Counted from the stretch's first letter, positions 7,695-15,474 are shown. The stretch: 35,348 nt of DNA from an uncultured bacterium (GCA_937949555.1 CALEDV010000035.1:1-35348), one strand, 5' to 3'. Notes: generated from the sequence alone by a model not told the origin. Translations and numbers: made by a program.

Positions 7695-7920
7695 CAGGGC
7701 AGTAGTAAATAGGGAAGATAATTTATATTTATAGATAAAACCGATACGCTTTTTTATCTACAGCACTGATTAAGGTCTCACAATTTAGGGATACAAACAA
7801 GATTGCTCGGGGCATACAGGCGCTCCTATTGATAATTTATCCCTTTTCCTCTATCTCTCACTTTGTTTCTCACTCGCCTGGCCTTCTCCCACACAAGGCC
7901 TCTGACATTCTGGGTCATAC

Positions 7921-8016
7921 CTAATTCCTGACAAGATACATATCCCTCTCCTCCCTTAGATACTTCTCTATGACTGAGCGTCTGTTCTTTAGCTCCTCTC
8001 TGGCATGCCTTGCCAT
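7921..8016 (-). pseudogene. Coding-like scrap, C-terminal end of an unknown protein
   Basis: ATG at 8016 to TAG at 7921-7923 reads MARHAREELKNRRSVIEKYL and on to ...MYLVRN, a strongly charged helical peptide with coding-like composition. The frame continues upstream to 8049 (GLLDNIDDTD) before a TGA. It looks like the tail of a decayed gene. I do not recognise the family. Confidence 0.25.
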
Positions 8017-8502
8017 ATCTGTGTCATCAATATTGTCCAATAACCCAAATCACCATATAGAAAATAGCGATGGCCCCTATAAAAGGGGATAAGCGGCAAA
8101 TTCTCATCAATAAGTTTTTTTATCTGCTAAATCACCTCTAAAAGATTACTCCCAAGATAAAAACCGCATCCTTTTACCCGAACTTGGCTCCTTAGGACTC
8201 ACTTCTCCCTCTCTTTCGGCATCCGAGCCTTGCATTGCCTTTTCTAAGTCTGTTTTAAGGAGATTCCCAAATTGCCGATAGAAACTTGCAAGGAGTAAGA
8301 GGGCATGTCTGAAAGCCTTTATACTGCCACAGGGTTTATTAAAAAGGGCCATAGGTCATTCAGTCACCAAGAGGTGGTTAGTTTGGCATTATCTGTGAAG
8401 GTCCAGAGGTCTCGTAAAAAGGTGTGGCAATAAAGCCTTTTCAGCACACCCCCTTACTCCTATCGGCAATTTAAGGACATGAGCATCAGGATGGACAGAC
8501 AA

Positions 8503-9046
8503 TTACAGGCACTCTTTCAATAACTTGGTTATTCTGAGTAATTCCCTTGCCTCTTGCTCCCAGGTCTCTGACCTACTTATTGAAACCCTCTCAACTAACA
8601 CGATCCCCTGAGAGGATCTAAGCACTATGTTTCCTAATCTATGGATTAAACTGACAAACCCTTCACAAAAGGTCGGCATTGAGCTACCGCTAAGCACATA
8701 CAAGTCATATTCTATGCCTGATTGACTTAGACTATCTAATCTCGCCTTTGACAGGCCTGAGGATGGCAAGGATAGTTCAAAGCCCTTGCGGATCACTTGA
8801 CCGCTTATACCCTTGAGAGTTGGGAGCAAAAACAGAACCCAATCTCCAGCACTGTCTCTTTGAGGAATTGCAGATAGCAAACTATTATTGGAGCCATCGG
8901 AGTCTGCAATCCAACACACCATGTCACCCTCTGTGTCTTTTTTATAAGCCTGCTCAATGAAGCCAATAGTACCAGTCTTAGGAAAGACCGATGTGATGGC
9001 CTTGAGGATCGGGTCAGAGGGATCAACAGGTCTAAAAATTAAAGGG
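8503..9046 (-). pseudogene. Unknown protein, probable relic
   Basis: An open frame ending at TGA/TAA near 8503 reads upstream past the first ATG (8922, 139 residues) without a stop as far as the operon terminator: ...PLIFRPVDPSDPILKAI, then ITSVFPKTGTIGFIEQAY, then MVCWIADSDGSNNSLLSAI and on to LLRITKLLKECL. The part before 8922 has no ATG, GTG or TTG in frame, so either the gene starts at 8922 without an obvious ribosome binding site or its beginning is lost. Composition looks protein-like (alternating hydrophobic strands, few rare residues). I recognise no family, and a short 139-residue gene is also possible. Confidence 0.35.
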
Positions 9047-9065
9047 CAACCCTTGTAGGTTGCCC
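9033..9065 (-). terminator. Rho-independent terminator of the perR-rubrerythrin operon
   Basis: GGGCAACC (9044-9051) pairs perfectly with GGTTGCCC (9058-9065) around a 6-nt loop. On the minus strand the stem is followed by TTTAATTTTT. It lies about 106 bp beyond the rubrerythrin stop codon and is the first good terminator after perR. Confidence 0.8.
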
Positions 9066-9171
9066 CTGTACTTAACCATCAGCAGTTAATAACCACTACA
9101 TGCTAAACCTGTATCTGGCACGGTTAGACCGCCCATGTAGGGTTATTGATCATGATATTGTAAGTCCTCTC

Positions 9172-9666
9172 TCAGTCAATCTTCTTAAACATCTGCTTGC
9201 TTGCGCCACAGATGGAGCACTTCTCAGGAGCTGCACCCTCGACGGTGTTTCCGCATAGACCGCAGACATAATAATCCACTTCCTTGTTGCTGCCGAGATT
9301 ATCCAAGGCCTCTTTATAGAGACGGGCATGGATCTTCTCGACCTCATTGGCCCAGAAGAAGCTCTTCTTTGCCTCATCTTTACCTTCTGCCATGGCATCG
9401 TCAATCATAGGTGGATACATGCTCTCAAACTCATAAGTCTCCCCTTGTATTGCAGCCTTTAGATTTTCTTCAGTAACCTTAATGCCACCCATTGCCCTAA
9501 GGTGATTGTGGGCATGAACCGTCTCTGCCTCAGCAGCGGCCCTGAAGAGCTTCGCCACTTGCTTGTAGCCCTCCTCCTCTGCCTTCTTTGCAAAGGCGAG
9601 ATACTTCCTGTTGGCCTGTGACTCTCCTGCAAAGGCCTCAGCCAAACCCTTTTCTGTCTTGCTCAT
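9172..9666 (-). CDS. rbr: Rubrerythrin
   Basis: A 164-residue peroxide-reducing non-haem iron protein of the cytoplasm. The ferritin-like domain carries diiron ligands in FAGESQAN (Glu15), AEAETVHAH (Glu48-x-x-His51), ETYEFESM (Glu76/Glu79) and NEVEKIHA (Glu110-x-x-His113). The C-terminal rubredoxin-like domain binds one iron through CGLCG (Cys135, Cys138) and CSICG (Cys150, Cys153), 11 residues apart. It reduces H2O2 with electrons from rubredoxin or related donors. It is the last gene of the perR operon, 22 nt after the flavodiiron gene, with AGGAGG upstream of ATG, and is followed by the terminator. Length is slightly short of classical rubrerythrin (about 190) but normal for this subgroup. 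Confidence 0.95.
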   Translation of the reverse strand: MSKTEKGLAEAFAGESQANRKYLAFAKKAEEEGYKQVAKLFRAAAEAETVHAHNHLRAMGGIKVTEENLKAAIQGETYEFESMYPPMIDDAMAEGKDEAKKSFFWANEVEKIHARLYKEALDNLGSNKEVDYYVCGLCGNTVEGAAPEKCSICGASKQMFKKID

Positions 9667-9688
9667 AATTGGTAATCCTCCTTTTGAA

Positions 9689-10903
9689 TTAGAATTTTTT
9701 GTGGTATTCCTTCACCTTTTTGGCAAAGTCTCTGCCAAAGTCGTAGCACTTGGTCTCATCTTCCTTAGAAGGCCTGTAAAGCACCTGTAGACCTGGTTCA
9801 ACGATCTCAAGGCCCATCCTCTTGAATTCCTCATAGGCCTCCTTTACCGCTCCACCACCCCATCCATAACTGCCAAAGGCACCGGCAATCCTGTTTTTTG
9901 GCCTGAGTCCCCTTAAATGGGTCAGAAACTCGGCCACCGATGGATACATGATATTGTTTAAGGTAGGTGTACCAACGAGCATGCCCCTTGCCTTCCAGAA
10001 CTCCTTGATGGCAGCGCTCATTGGCGTAGCCCTCAATTTGATGACCCTGCACTGAAGCCCCTCGTCTTTGATACCCTCCATTATAGGTATAGTCATTATC
10101 TCAGTGCTGTGCCACATGGTGTCGTAAATTATAGCTACAGACTCTTGTGCCTTTGATGAGGCCATATCGAGATACATCTGAAGGACCTTGCCTGGGTTTT
10201 TACGCCAGATTATCCCATGGTCTGGGGCGATTATCTCTATCTCAAGTCCGAGCTTCTGAATATCTGCCACCTTTGCCTTGATCAATTGACCAAAAGGCAT
10301 GAGTATATTGGCGTAATAATCAATCACACTGTCCTCAAGGAAGGTAGCAGACTCACAGTCTATCAGCTCATCGTCAAAACGCGCGGCAGAGGCTATGTGT
10401 TGGCCGAAGGCATCTTGGCTTATGAGCACCTTGTCTTCTTTAACATAGGTCATCATCGAGTCAGGCCAATGAAGCATGGGTGTCTCAAGGAACAGCAATG
10501 TGCGGCTGCCAATGTTTAGGGTATCACCGCTCTTTACCACCTTGATGTCCCACCTTGATGTGTCGTAGAACCTATCAAGCCCCTTTTTGCCCTTTTCAGT
10601 GATGTATATTGTAGCCTTTGGTGCAAGGTGCATTATCTCTGCAATGCTGGTCACATGATCGTTTTCAATGTGATTGATCACTACATTTTTGATCCCTGCG
10701 GGGTCTGTAATGGCCTTGATGTTCTTTATGGTGATATCAGAAAAATCGTGTTTGACCGTATCAACAAGGGTAACCTCCTTGTCCAGTATGAGATAATTGT
10801 TATAAGTGGTGCCACTGGGCGTTATATAGCCATGAAAATCCCTTACTGCCCAGTCTATAGCGCCCACCCAATAGATCTTATTTCTAACCTCTACAATGCC
10901 CAT
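9689..10903 (-). CDS. fprA: Flavodiiron protein (class A; O2 and/or NO reductase)
   Basis: 404 residues. The N-terminal metallo-beta-lactamase-like domain has the diiron motif NHIENDH (His78, Glu80, Asp82, His83), then LHWPDSM (His145), SQDAFGQH (Asp164) and PDHG (His229). All ligands of active flavodiiron proteins are present. The C-terminal flavodoxin-like domain (about 255-400) binds FMN: IIYDTMWHSTEIM is the phosphate loop and FGSYGWGGGAV the isoalloxazine loop. There is no fused rubredoxin or NADH-oxidase module, so it needs an external electron donor. It would reduce O2 to water, or NO to N2O, in the cytoplasm. It lies 12 nt after the ferritin gene and 22 nt before rubrerythrin, and GGAGG precedes ATG. 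Confidence 0.95.
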   Translation of the reverse strand: MGIVEVRNKIYWVGAIDWAVRDFHGYITPSGTTYNNYLILDKEVTLVDTVKHDFSDITIKNIKAITDPAGIKNVVINHIENDHVTSIAEIMHLAPKATIYITEKGKKGLDRFYDTSRWDIKVVKSGDTLNIGSRTLLFLETPMLHWPDSMMTYVKEDKVLISQDAFGQHIASAARFDDELIDCESATFLEDSVIDYYANILMPFGQLIKAKVADIQKLGLEIEIIAPDHGIIWRKNPGKVLQMYLDMASSKAQESVAIIYDTMWHSTEIMTIPIMEGIKDEGLQCRVIKLRATPMSAAIKEFWKARGMLVGTPTLNNIMYPSVAEFLTHLRGLRPKNRIAGAFGSYGWGGGAVKEAYEEFKRMGLEIVEPGLQVLYRPSKEDETKCYDFGRDFAKKVKEYHKKF

Positions 10904-10915
10904 TACATCCTCCCT

Positions 10916-11332
10916 TTATTTCTCAAGCAGGTTGCTAAATATATTGAGATGCTCCTCCTCATCGGCAAGTATCCCCTCAAAGAGCCTCTTAGTGGTGTAG
11001 TCCTTCTCCTTTTCAGCCAGCTCGATTATCTCCCTGTAGAGCTTTATTGCCTCTTCTTCTGCCTTCTTGTTCAGCCTTATCATCTCCTCTGCGCCCTTGC
11101 CAATCTCAATAGGCGTTGGTTTTGTGGTAGGGACTCCGCCAAGAAAGTCAAGCCTCTCAGCGATCAACTCGGCGTGTCTCATCTCCTGAATTGCCGCCTG
11201 CCTGAATATGCCTCCAATGACCTCTGCGTGGATGCCTTTGATCATCACATGCTGCCACATATACTGCACACTCACCTGTATCTCCCTTGCAATCCCGTCA
11301 TTAAGAAGTTCAAGTAGCTTTTTGCTTGCCAT
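10916..11332 (-). CDS. Short bacterioferritin-like protein
   Basis: A 138-residue four-helix ferritin-like protein (typical bacterioferritin is about 157). Diiron ligands: Glu17 (REIQ), Glu50 and His53 (QEMRHAE), a Glu near 93-94, and Glu125 with His128 (DEEEH). Met51 occupies the place of the haem-ligating Met52 of bacterioferritin in the same EM-x-H block, so haem binding between subunits is possible. Probable role: iron storage or Fe(II)/peroxide detoxification in the cytoplasm. It follows perR by 24 nt and precedes the flavodiiron gene by 12 nt, which ties it to the peroxide response. A ribosome binding site GAGGAGG lies just before ATG. The alternative is a related ferritin-like oxidase without storage function. 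Confidence 0.85.
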   Translation of the reverse strand: MASKKLLELLNDGIAREIQVSVQYMWQHVMIKGIHAEVIGGIFRQAAIQEMRHAELIAERLDFLGGVPTTKPTPIEIGKGAEEMIRLNKKAEEEAIKLYREIIELAEKEKDYTTKRLFEGILADEEEHLNIFSNLLEK

Positions 11333-11356
11333 AAATCCTCCTCTGAGACTTATTTT

Positions 11357-11764
11357 TTAGATGCCTTCCAAGGGAAGGTCTTGAGACTTGCCACTACATC
11401 CCTTACAGCGACCGTAAAGGTCAATCCGTACCGAGAGGATCTCAAATTGATCCCTCAGGGCCTTTGGTATTGAAAGGCCAATGTCTTCTTCAATATCATG
11501 CACATTCCCACAGCTTAGACAGATAAAATGATGGTGATTGGTGTTATTTGTATCAAACCTCCTTTTTGTAGAATTTACTGACAATTCAGAGACAAGCCCC
11601 TTTTTCTTTAGAAAATTCAGGGTGTTATAAACCGTTGCAAGAGATATAGAGGGATTGCCCTTATTGACAGCCCTGTATATGTCCTCTGCAGTAGGATGAT
11701 CTCTATTGCCCTTTAAATAATCCATGATTGCCTTGCGTTGATAGGTTTGTTTAAAGGTACTCAT
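11357..11764 (-). CDS. perR: PerR-type peroxide-sensing Fur-family repressor
   Basis: 135 residues: an N-terminal winged helix (SLATVYNTLNFLKKKGLV, the DNA-recognition part) and a C-terminal dimer domain. By position the metal-sensing residues of Bacillus PerR all have counterparts: His23 (HPTAEDIY), Asp71 (RRFD), His77 and His79 (NHHHF), and Asp90 (VHDIE). The last is Asp as in PerR rather than Glu as in Fur. The structural zinc site is Cys82/Cys85 and Cys120/Cys123. Oxidation of a His by Fe(II) and peroxide should release it from DNA. It heads the operon perR-ferritin-flavodiiron-rubrerythrin. A perfect 7-1-7 box 3 nt before ATG implies autoregulation. The leader is very short, with no Shine-Dalgarno sequence. 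The name is by residue pattern, and Fur or Zur is less likely. Confidence 0.88.
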   Translation of the reverse strand: MSTFKQTYQRKAIMDYLKGNRDHPTAEDIYRAVNKGNPSISLATVYNTLNFLKKKGLVSELSVNSTKRRFDTNNTNHHHFICLSCGNVHDIEEDIGLSIPKALRDQFEILSVRIDLYGRCKGCSGKSQDLPLEGI

Positions 11765-11766
11765 AA

Positions 11767-11781
11767 TTAGAATAATTCTAA
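11767..11781 (-). promoter_or_regulatory. PerR box (operator) for the oxidative-stress operon
   Basis: TTAGAATAATTCTAA is a perfect 7-1-7 inverted repeat and differs from the Bacillus PerR consensus TTATAATNATTATAA only at the symmetric G/C pair. It abuts the proposed -10 hexamer and ends 3 nt before the perR ATG, so it covers the expected transcription start. Bound repressor would block initiation. Confidence 0.8.
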
Positions 11782-11809
11782 ATTAACACTAAGTGTATTG
11801 CCCTGTCAA
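11781..11809 (-). promoter_or_regulatory. Sigma-70-type promoter of the perR operon
   Basis: On the minus strand TTGACA (11809-11804) is a perfect -35, followed after 17 nt by TTAATT (11786-11781) as -10. The start of transcription would fall inside the PerR box, only about 10 nt before the ATG. Confidence 0.6.
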
Positions 11810-11942
11810 TATACTAACTGTCTAAAATACAAACTCTAAGGCCTTGTTAGGATTGCAGATAAGATAGTTGAAAGTGGTATTAGTCAATACCCAATGATTT
11901 GTGTTAATAATCCTTCTGAAAATTCAATAAAAAGCCTAAAGG

Positions 11943-11971
11943 TTGCCCTTAAAACATAAAAACTGTAATAC
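11943..11971 (+). promoter_or_regulatory. Possible promoter for the small gene at 12015
   Basis: TTGCCC (11943-11948), a 17-nt spacer, then TAATAC (11966-11971), about 43 nt before the gene. Both hexamers are imperfect, so this is only a candidate. Confidence 0.3.
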
Positions 11972-12014
11972 TATAGTAAAACATTACGCAGACATCCCCA
12001 AAAGGAGAAAAACC

Positions 12015-12368
12015 ATGAAATTTATTGTAAGCAGAAGGAATATCTCCCCCTCAGAGAGCAAAAGACCTTGCGATGAAGCCTTAGAAGAGATCCTCGTGCC
12101 CCTTGATTATAGGACAGTAGCAACACTCGAGGATGCAAAGCAAAAGATATGGTACAAGGATTGGTTCAATGGTGGTGAAAATCACCGTGAGGAAAATGGC
12201 ATGGTTGTATGTGACAAGAAGGTAAAGGTCAAACAATGGGTCTGTGATTTCAATACCCTTGAGGAGCTGATAGCCTTCCAGTCTAAATACGGTGATATCA
12301 CCATCTCCGATAGCTCCCCCTACAAAGGTGTCAATAAGGAGATCAAGATACACGATCCGATCAACTAA
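12015..12368 (+). CDS. Conserved-looking small protein of unknown function
   Basis: 117 residues from ATG 12015, chosen over the longer upstream start because AAAAGGAG lies 6 nt before it. The protein is soluble and charged, with MKFIVSRRN at the start, KIWYKDWFNGGENHREENG in the middle, a Cys-containing VVCDKKVKVKQWVCDFNTLE, and an acidic-polar end. Alternating strands suggest a small alpha/beta fold. I do not recognise a family. It is a single-gene transcription unit, divergent from the PerR operon and closed by a strong terminator 40 bp downstream. No PerR box lies on its side of the intergenic region. Confidence 0.75.
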   Translation: MKFIVSRRNISPSESKRPCDEALEEILVPLDYRTVATLEDAKQKIWYKDWFNGGENHREENGMVVCDKKVKVKQWVCDFNTLEELIAFQSKYGDITISDSSPYKGVNKEIKIHDPIN

Positions 12369-12407
12369 ACAACAGGGACCCCCTCGATAATTAATCTATG
12401 CAACTAA

Positions 12408-12442
12408 GCCCTCCAATTATAAATCTGGAGGGCCTTTTCTCT
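12408..12442 (+). terminator. Rho-independent terminator after the small gene
   Basis: GCCCTCCA (12408-12415) pairs perfectly with TGGAGGGC (12426-12433) around a 10-nt loop, followed by CTTTTCTCTT on the plus strand. Confidence 0.85.
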
Positions 12443-12494
12443 TCAAAATTGTCTTGCTTTTCAACTAAATATTCTCTTTGCTAAAAAGACTTTT

Positions 12495-14258
12495 TTGGTT
12501 TATATTACTGTTGTGTTATACAATACCGTTGAGTTAAGGGAGTGGCTATACTGGTTTGTAAAGGTGCGGTGGATAGCCTGTGCCGTTGCGCTCATTGCAG
12601 CTCATCTGCTTAAGTTTTTATTTTCCTTGAGTTATTCCTTACTGCCTGTTTATCTTATCGTTGGTTCCGTTGCCCTATTTAACCTTTGGACCCGGAGAAA
12701 ACTGAATAACTTTTCAGAGGACCTCCAGAAGAATGCCCTCAGACAGGTCTATTTTGATTTCCTCTTTCTCTCCGCAGCGGTATTTTTTTCAGGGGGCTAT
12801 AACAGCCCTTTTATCTATTACTATGTCTTTCACATAGGCATAAGCGGCATATTGTTCAGCAAGGGGACTGCCTTTAGGCTTGCCCTTTTTGCCTCATTGC
12901 TAGTGCTTTCAATTATATCTCTGACCTCTTTAGGTATCCTGCCTCACATAGATGTAACCGAGGGATTAACAGGCCATATCTCAATACTTATAGTAAATAT
13001 TGGCTACGGGGTAGTTTTCTCCTCCTCGCTCTTTTTTACGGCCTATTTTATTACATACATGTCAGGCAAACTGCAAAAGAGCCTTGCCTTCGAGAGAAAG
13101 ATCTATGCAGTCACTGAACAACTTCGTTCAAAGATCCTATTGAAAGACGTGATAAATGTCCTGCTCATTGCAGTGAATTCCGTTCATGGCGTAAAAAAGA
13201 CAATCTTTCTTGAACTCGATAAGCAGAGACTGGCACTGGTTGGACGCTCCTCTTCTGACCAAAAGGATGAACCTTTAGACATAGCAATAGACCTTAGAGA
13301 GAACAATATTTTTTGTTCAACCTTTCTCTCCTGCGTAGCCCTCCCAATCAACTACTCAGATCTTGAAACAGAACAAGAAAGGACACATTTTCAAAGGATG
13401 CTACCAGGGGCCACAGAGATAGTAATTTTCCCTGTGTGGTCCTCTTTCAGGACAAAATGTTATGAGCACTTTATGTGCACTAATCTTCAATGTCCAGCCC
13501 ACAACATGGACGATGTGCGTTGCTGGAACATAGAGGGCACCAGTTGTGATGATCAAAAAGCACTCTCCCTAAATGAAAAGATCCCAAACTGTATAGCCTG
13601 TGAAAACTTTTTGCCAATCGGCATTCTAATATGCGACATTACAAGCAACAACAATAACGACAGCGCAGACATTGAGATGCTCACAACATTGCTTGATGCT
13701 ACAAGTCTTGCATGCTCAAATGCAAAACTCTATGAACGCACCCTTGAGCTCTCAGAGTTAGATGTATTAACAGGCATTAAAAACAGGCGATCCTTCTTCA
13801 AGGCATTAAAATCTGAATTGGCAAGGGTCAGAAGATATACAAAGCATTTTGGCATTCTCATGATAGATATAGATTTCTTCAAGATGTACAATGACACCAA
13901 CGGACACCCCAAGGGAGACTTGCTCCTTAAAATGCTTGCCCAAACCCTCCAAAGGTGCCTCAGAGACTCTGATGTCTTAGGAAGATACGGCGGTGAGGAG
14001 TTTATAATACTTCTCCCAGAGACAGGGCTTGAGGATATCAAAAAAACCGCAGAAAGGCTCTGCAAGACTGTAGAGATGGAGAATTTCCCCTATGCCAATT
14101 CTCAGCCCTTAGGCAGGATAACCATCAGCATAGGGGCAGCCTCCTATCCAGAAAACGGCGAAGATATAGATGAGGTTATCCAAAGTGCTGACAGGGCACT
14201 CTATCGGGCTAAATCACAGGGCAAAAATAGAGTTGAATATGCATGGAATATTAATTAA
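12495..14258 (+). CDS. Membrane-bound diguanylate cyclase with GAF-like and Cys-rich sensor region
   Basis: Up to 587 residues. About five or six transmembrane helices (roughly 20-200) are followed by a GAF-like region. A cysteine cluster of the two-CW type (residues about 318-375) reads CYEHFMC, CPAHN, RCW, GTSC and NCIACENF, which could bind a metal or sense redox. The C-terminal GGDEF domain (about 418-587) is complete: DVLTGIKNRRSF, MIDIDFFKMYND, GGEEF at 499-503 and the inhibitory site RDSD (490-493) five residues before it. It should make c-di-GMP and be product-inhibited. The start is uncertain: TTG 12495 is the longest, and GTG 12513 is possible. Neither has a clear ribosome binding site. 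It stands between the small gene's terminator and the hydrogenase relics. Confidence 0.9.
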   Translation: MVYITVVLYNTVELREWLYWFVKVRWIACAVALIAAHLLKFLFSLSYSLLPVYLIVGSVALFNLWTRRKLNNFSEDLQKNALRQVYFDFLFLSAAVFFSGGYNSPFIYYYVFHIGISGILFSKGTAFRLALFASLLVLSIISLTSLGILPHIDVTEGLTGHISILIVNIGYGVVFSSSLFFTAYFITYMSGKLQKSLAFERKIYAVTEQLRSKILLKDVINVLLIAVNSVHGVKKTIFLELDKQRLALVGRSSSDQKDEPLDIAIDLRENNIFCSTFLSCVALPINYSDLETEQERTHFQRMLPGATEIVIFPVWSSFRTKCYEHFMCTNLQCPAHNMDDVRCWNIEGTSCDDQKALSLNEKIPNCIACENFLPIGILICDITSNNNNDSADIEMLTTLLDATSLACSNAKLYERTLELSELDVLTGIKNRRSFFKALKSELARVRRYTKHFGILMIDIDFFKMYNDTNGHPKGDLLLKMLAQTLQRCLRDSDVLGRYGGEEFIILLPETGLEDIKKTAERLCKTVEMENFPYANSQPLGRITISIGAASYPENGEDIDEVIQSADRALYRAKSQGKNRVEYAWNIN

Positions 14259-14318
14259 TAAAAGTGCCTGTCATGTCACTGTATTGTGCTTTCATATACT
14301 CCTCAAAGGAACATCCCA

Positions 14319-14669
14319 ATGAAAAAACCTAAGTTAGCGATATACTGGGGGGCATCCTGCGGGGGCTGCGAGGTGTCGGCCTTAAACCTCCATGAAAATC
14401 TATTGTCCATAGAGGACTCCTTTGAGCTGTCTTTCTGTCCCTGTTTAATAGATACCAAGTATAAAGATGTCCGGTCATTAAAGGATAGGGAGCTACTGCT
14501 CACCCTCTTCAACGGCGCTATTGGCAACAGTGAAAACAAAGAAATGGCAGAGCTATTGAGGGCAAAATCAGAGTTTCTAATATGGAACTTCTATCGGATA
14601 GCACTATTTTATCTCCTGATACAAGGAATGTTCCTATCGGTATTACTGGCGAAGGCATTGGTTGCGTAG
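14319..14669 (+). pseudogene. [NiFe]-hydrogenase small subunit (MvhG/VhuG-like), N-terminal fragment
   Basis: ATG 14319 (AAAGGAAC upstream) begins MKKPKLAIYWGASCGGCEVS, the start of the electron-transfer small subunit of group 3c hydrogenases, with the first cluster cysteines in CGGC (Cys14, Cys17). LFNGAIGNSENKEMAELLRAKSE is also typical. Similarity stops at about residue 85 (near 14575). The frame then runs on into unrelated hydrophobic residues (WNFYRIALFYLL) and ends at 14669, because the DNA has switched, in another frame, to the large-subunit gene. About 200 residues of the small subunit, including the remaining cluster ligands, are missing, so the fragment cannot function. Confidence 0.8.
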
Positions 14670-14977
14670 AGGCGCCGAGGGGCAATTTGATCCATCACTA
14701 CATACCTGACCAAAGGGCTATACTTCAGGGTGTTAATATGATTGTAGGCACCACAAACAACTCAGCCGCTATCTCCCTATCTATCACAAAGGCTACAAAA
14801 TATCCTATAAATAAGGTCAATGCCACCGATGAGGGCATACTCAACAGGATTGAAATGGCATTCAGACTCTACGACCCTTGTCTTTCCTGTGCCACCCATT
14901 CTATGCCTGGGAAAATGCCCCTGCTTGTAAACACAAGAGACAGATTTGGCAATATACTAAAAAGGTTGAGACGATAG
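14582..14977 (+). pseudogene. [NiFe]-hydrogenase large subunit (MvhA/VhuA-like), C-terminal fragment
   Basis: From MELLSDS at 14582 the frame encodes the last 131 residues of a group 3c large subunit: GEGIGCVEAPRGNLIHHY, then NNSAAISLSITKA and LYDPCLSCATH (Cys100, Cys103, His106), the C-terminal nickel-binding motif. A 25-residue tail, normally removed by the maturation protease after His, follows. The first 300 or so residues, including the N-terminal CxxC nickel ligands, are absent. The junction with the small-subunit fragment lies near 14570-14582, so one deletion removed the end of one gene and most of the next. The maturation protease gene follows 12 nt later. Confidence 0.82.
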
Positions 14978-14989
14978 AGGATTGCCTCA

Positions 14990-15451
14990 ATGAAAACTAT
15001 AATAATAGGACTCGGCAATCCCATACTTGCAGATGACAGCGTGGGTATCAAGACAGCAAGGGCTATCAGTAGCAGGATAAACCATCCAGACATACAAGTT
15101 ACCGAGGCCTATGCAGGGGGCATTAGGCTCATGGAATTAATGGCGGGCTATGAAAGGGCTGTGATTATAGATGCAATGATAACGGGCAATTACGAACCAG
15201 GATATATTTGCAGGCTCTCTATGGATGACCTGTCAGGGTCTAAGAATCTGCTCTGTGCCCACGACACTTCCCTGCTGGCTGCCCTTGAAATAGGCAAAAT
15301 AGGAGGACTCCATCTGCCCTCAGAGATAACCCTCTGGGGAATTGAGGCAAAGGATGTGGAAAACTATACTGAGGAACTGACTATGGAAGTGGCAAGGGCA
15401 GTACCCAAGGCAGTGGATGCGATCCTAAAGGACTTGAAATGTCATAGATAA
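14990..15451 (+). CDS. Hydrogenase maturation endopeptidase (HyaD/HybD/HycI family)
   Basis: 153 residues, full length for the family. It starts MKTIIIGLGNPILADDSVG, with Asp16 at the first nickel-sensing position, Asp61 in VIIDAM and His91 in LCAHDTSL, matching the Glu/Asp-Asp-His nickel site of HybD/HycI. The enzyme clips the C-terminal tail of the hydrogenase large subunit after nickel insertion. It looks intact although its neighbouring substrate gene is gutted, so it may serve another hydrogenase in the genome or be newly orphaned (inference). It starts 12 nt after the large-subunit fragment, with GAGG upstream. Confidence 0.88.
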   Translation: MKTIIIGLGNPILADDSVGIKTARAISSRINHPDIQVTEAYAGGIRLMELMAGYERAVIIDAMITGNYEPGYICRLSMDDLSGSKNLLCAHDTSLLAALEIGKIGGLHLPSEITLWGIEAKDVENYTEELTMEVARAVPKAVDAILKDLKCHR

Positions 15452-15474
15452 ACACCCCACCTTCCAATACAGGA

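Larger units (their letters stand above)
7474..9171. other. 1.7-kb gene-poor, degraded stretch
   Basis: No convincing intact gene. It holds repeat copy 2 (7504-7694), a minus-strand coding-like scrap (7921-8016), a 68-codon minus-strand open frame at 8146-8352 without recognisable family or ribosome binding site, a longer minus-strand relic (8503-9046), and the terminator of the rubrerythrin operon (9033-9065). The rest (7695-7920 and 8353-8502) shows nothing I can assign. Confidence 0.5.

Noticed and set aside
8146-8352. 68-codon minus-strand open frame
   Set aside because: No ribosome binding site, no family and a degraded neighbourhood. It is mentioned only in the description of the gene-poor stretch.
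8805-9026. 73-codon minus-strand open frame
   Set aside because: Out-of-frame reading of the relic at 8503-9046. Cys/Leu/Ser-rich and not protein-like.
10628-11317. 229-codon plus-strand open frame
   Set aside because: Antisense to the flavodiiron and ferritin genes, Cys- and Leu-rich, with no family resemblance.
11943-12014. Upstream extension of the 117-residue gene to 141 residues
   Set aside because: No ribosome binding site at the upstream start, whereas AAAAGGAG precedes the internal ATG at 12015.
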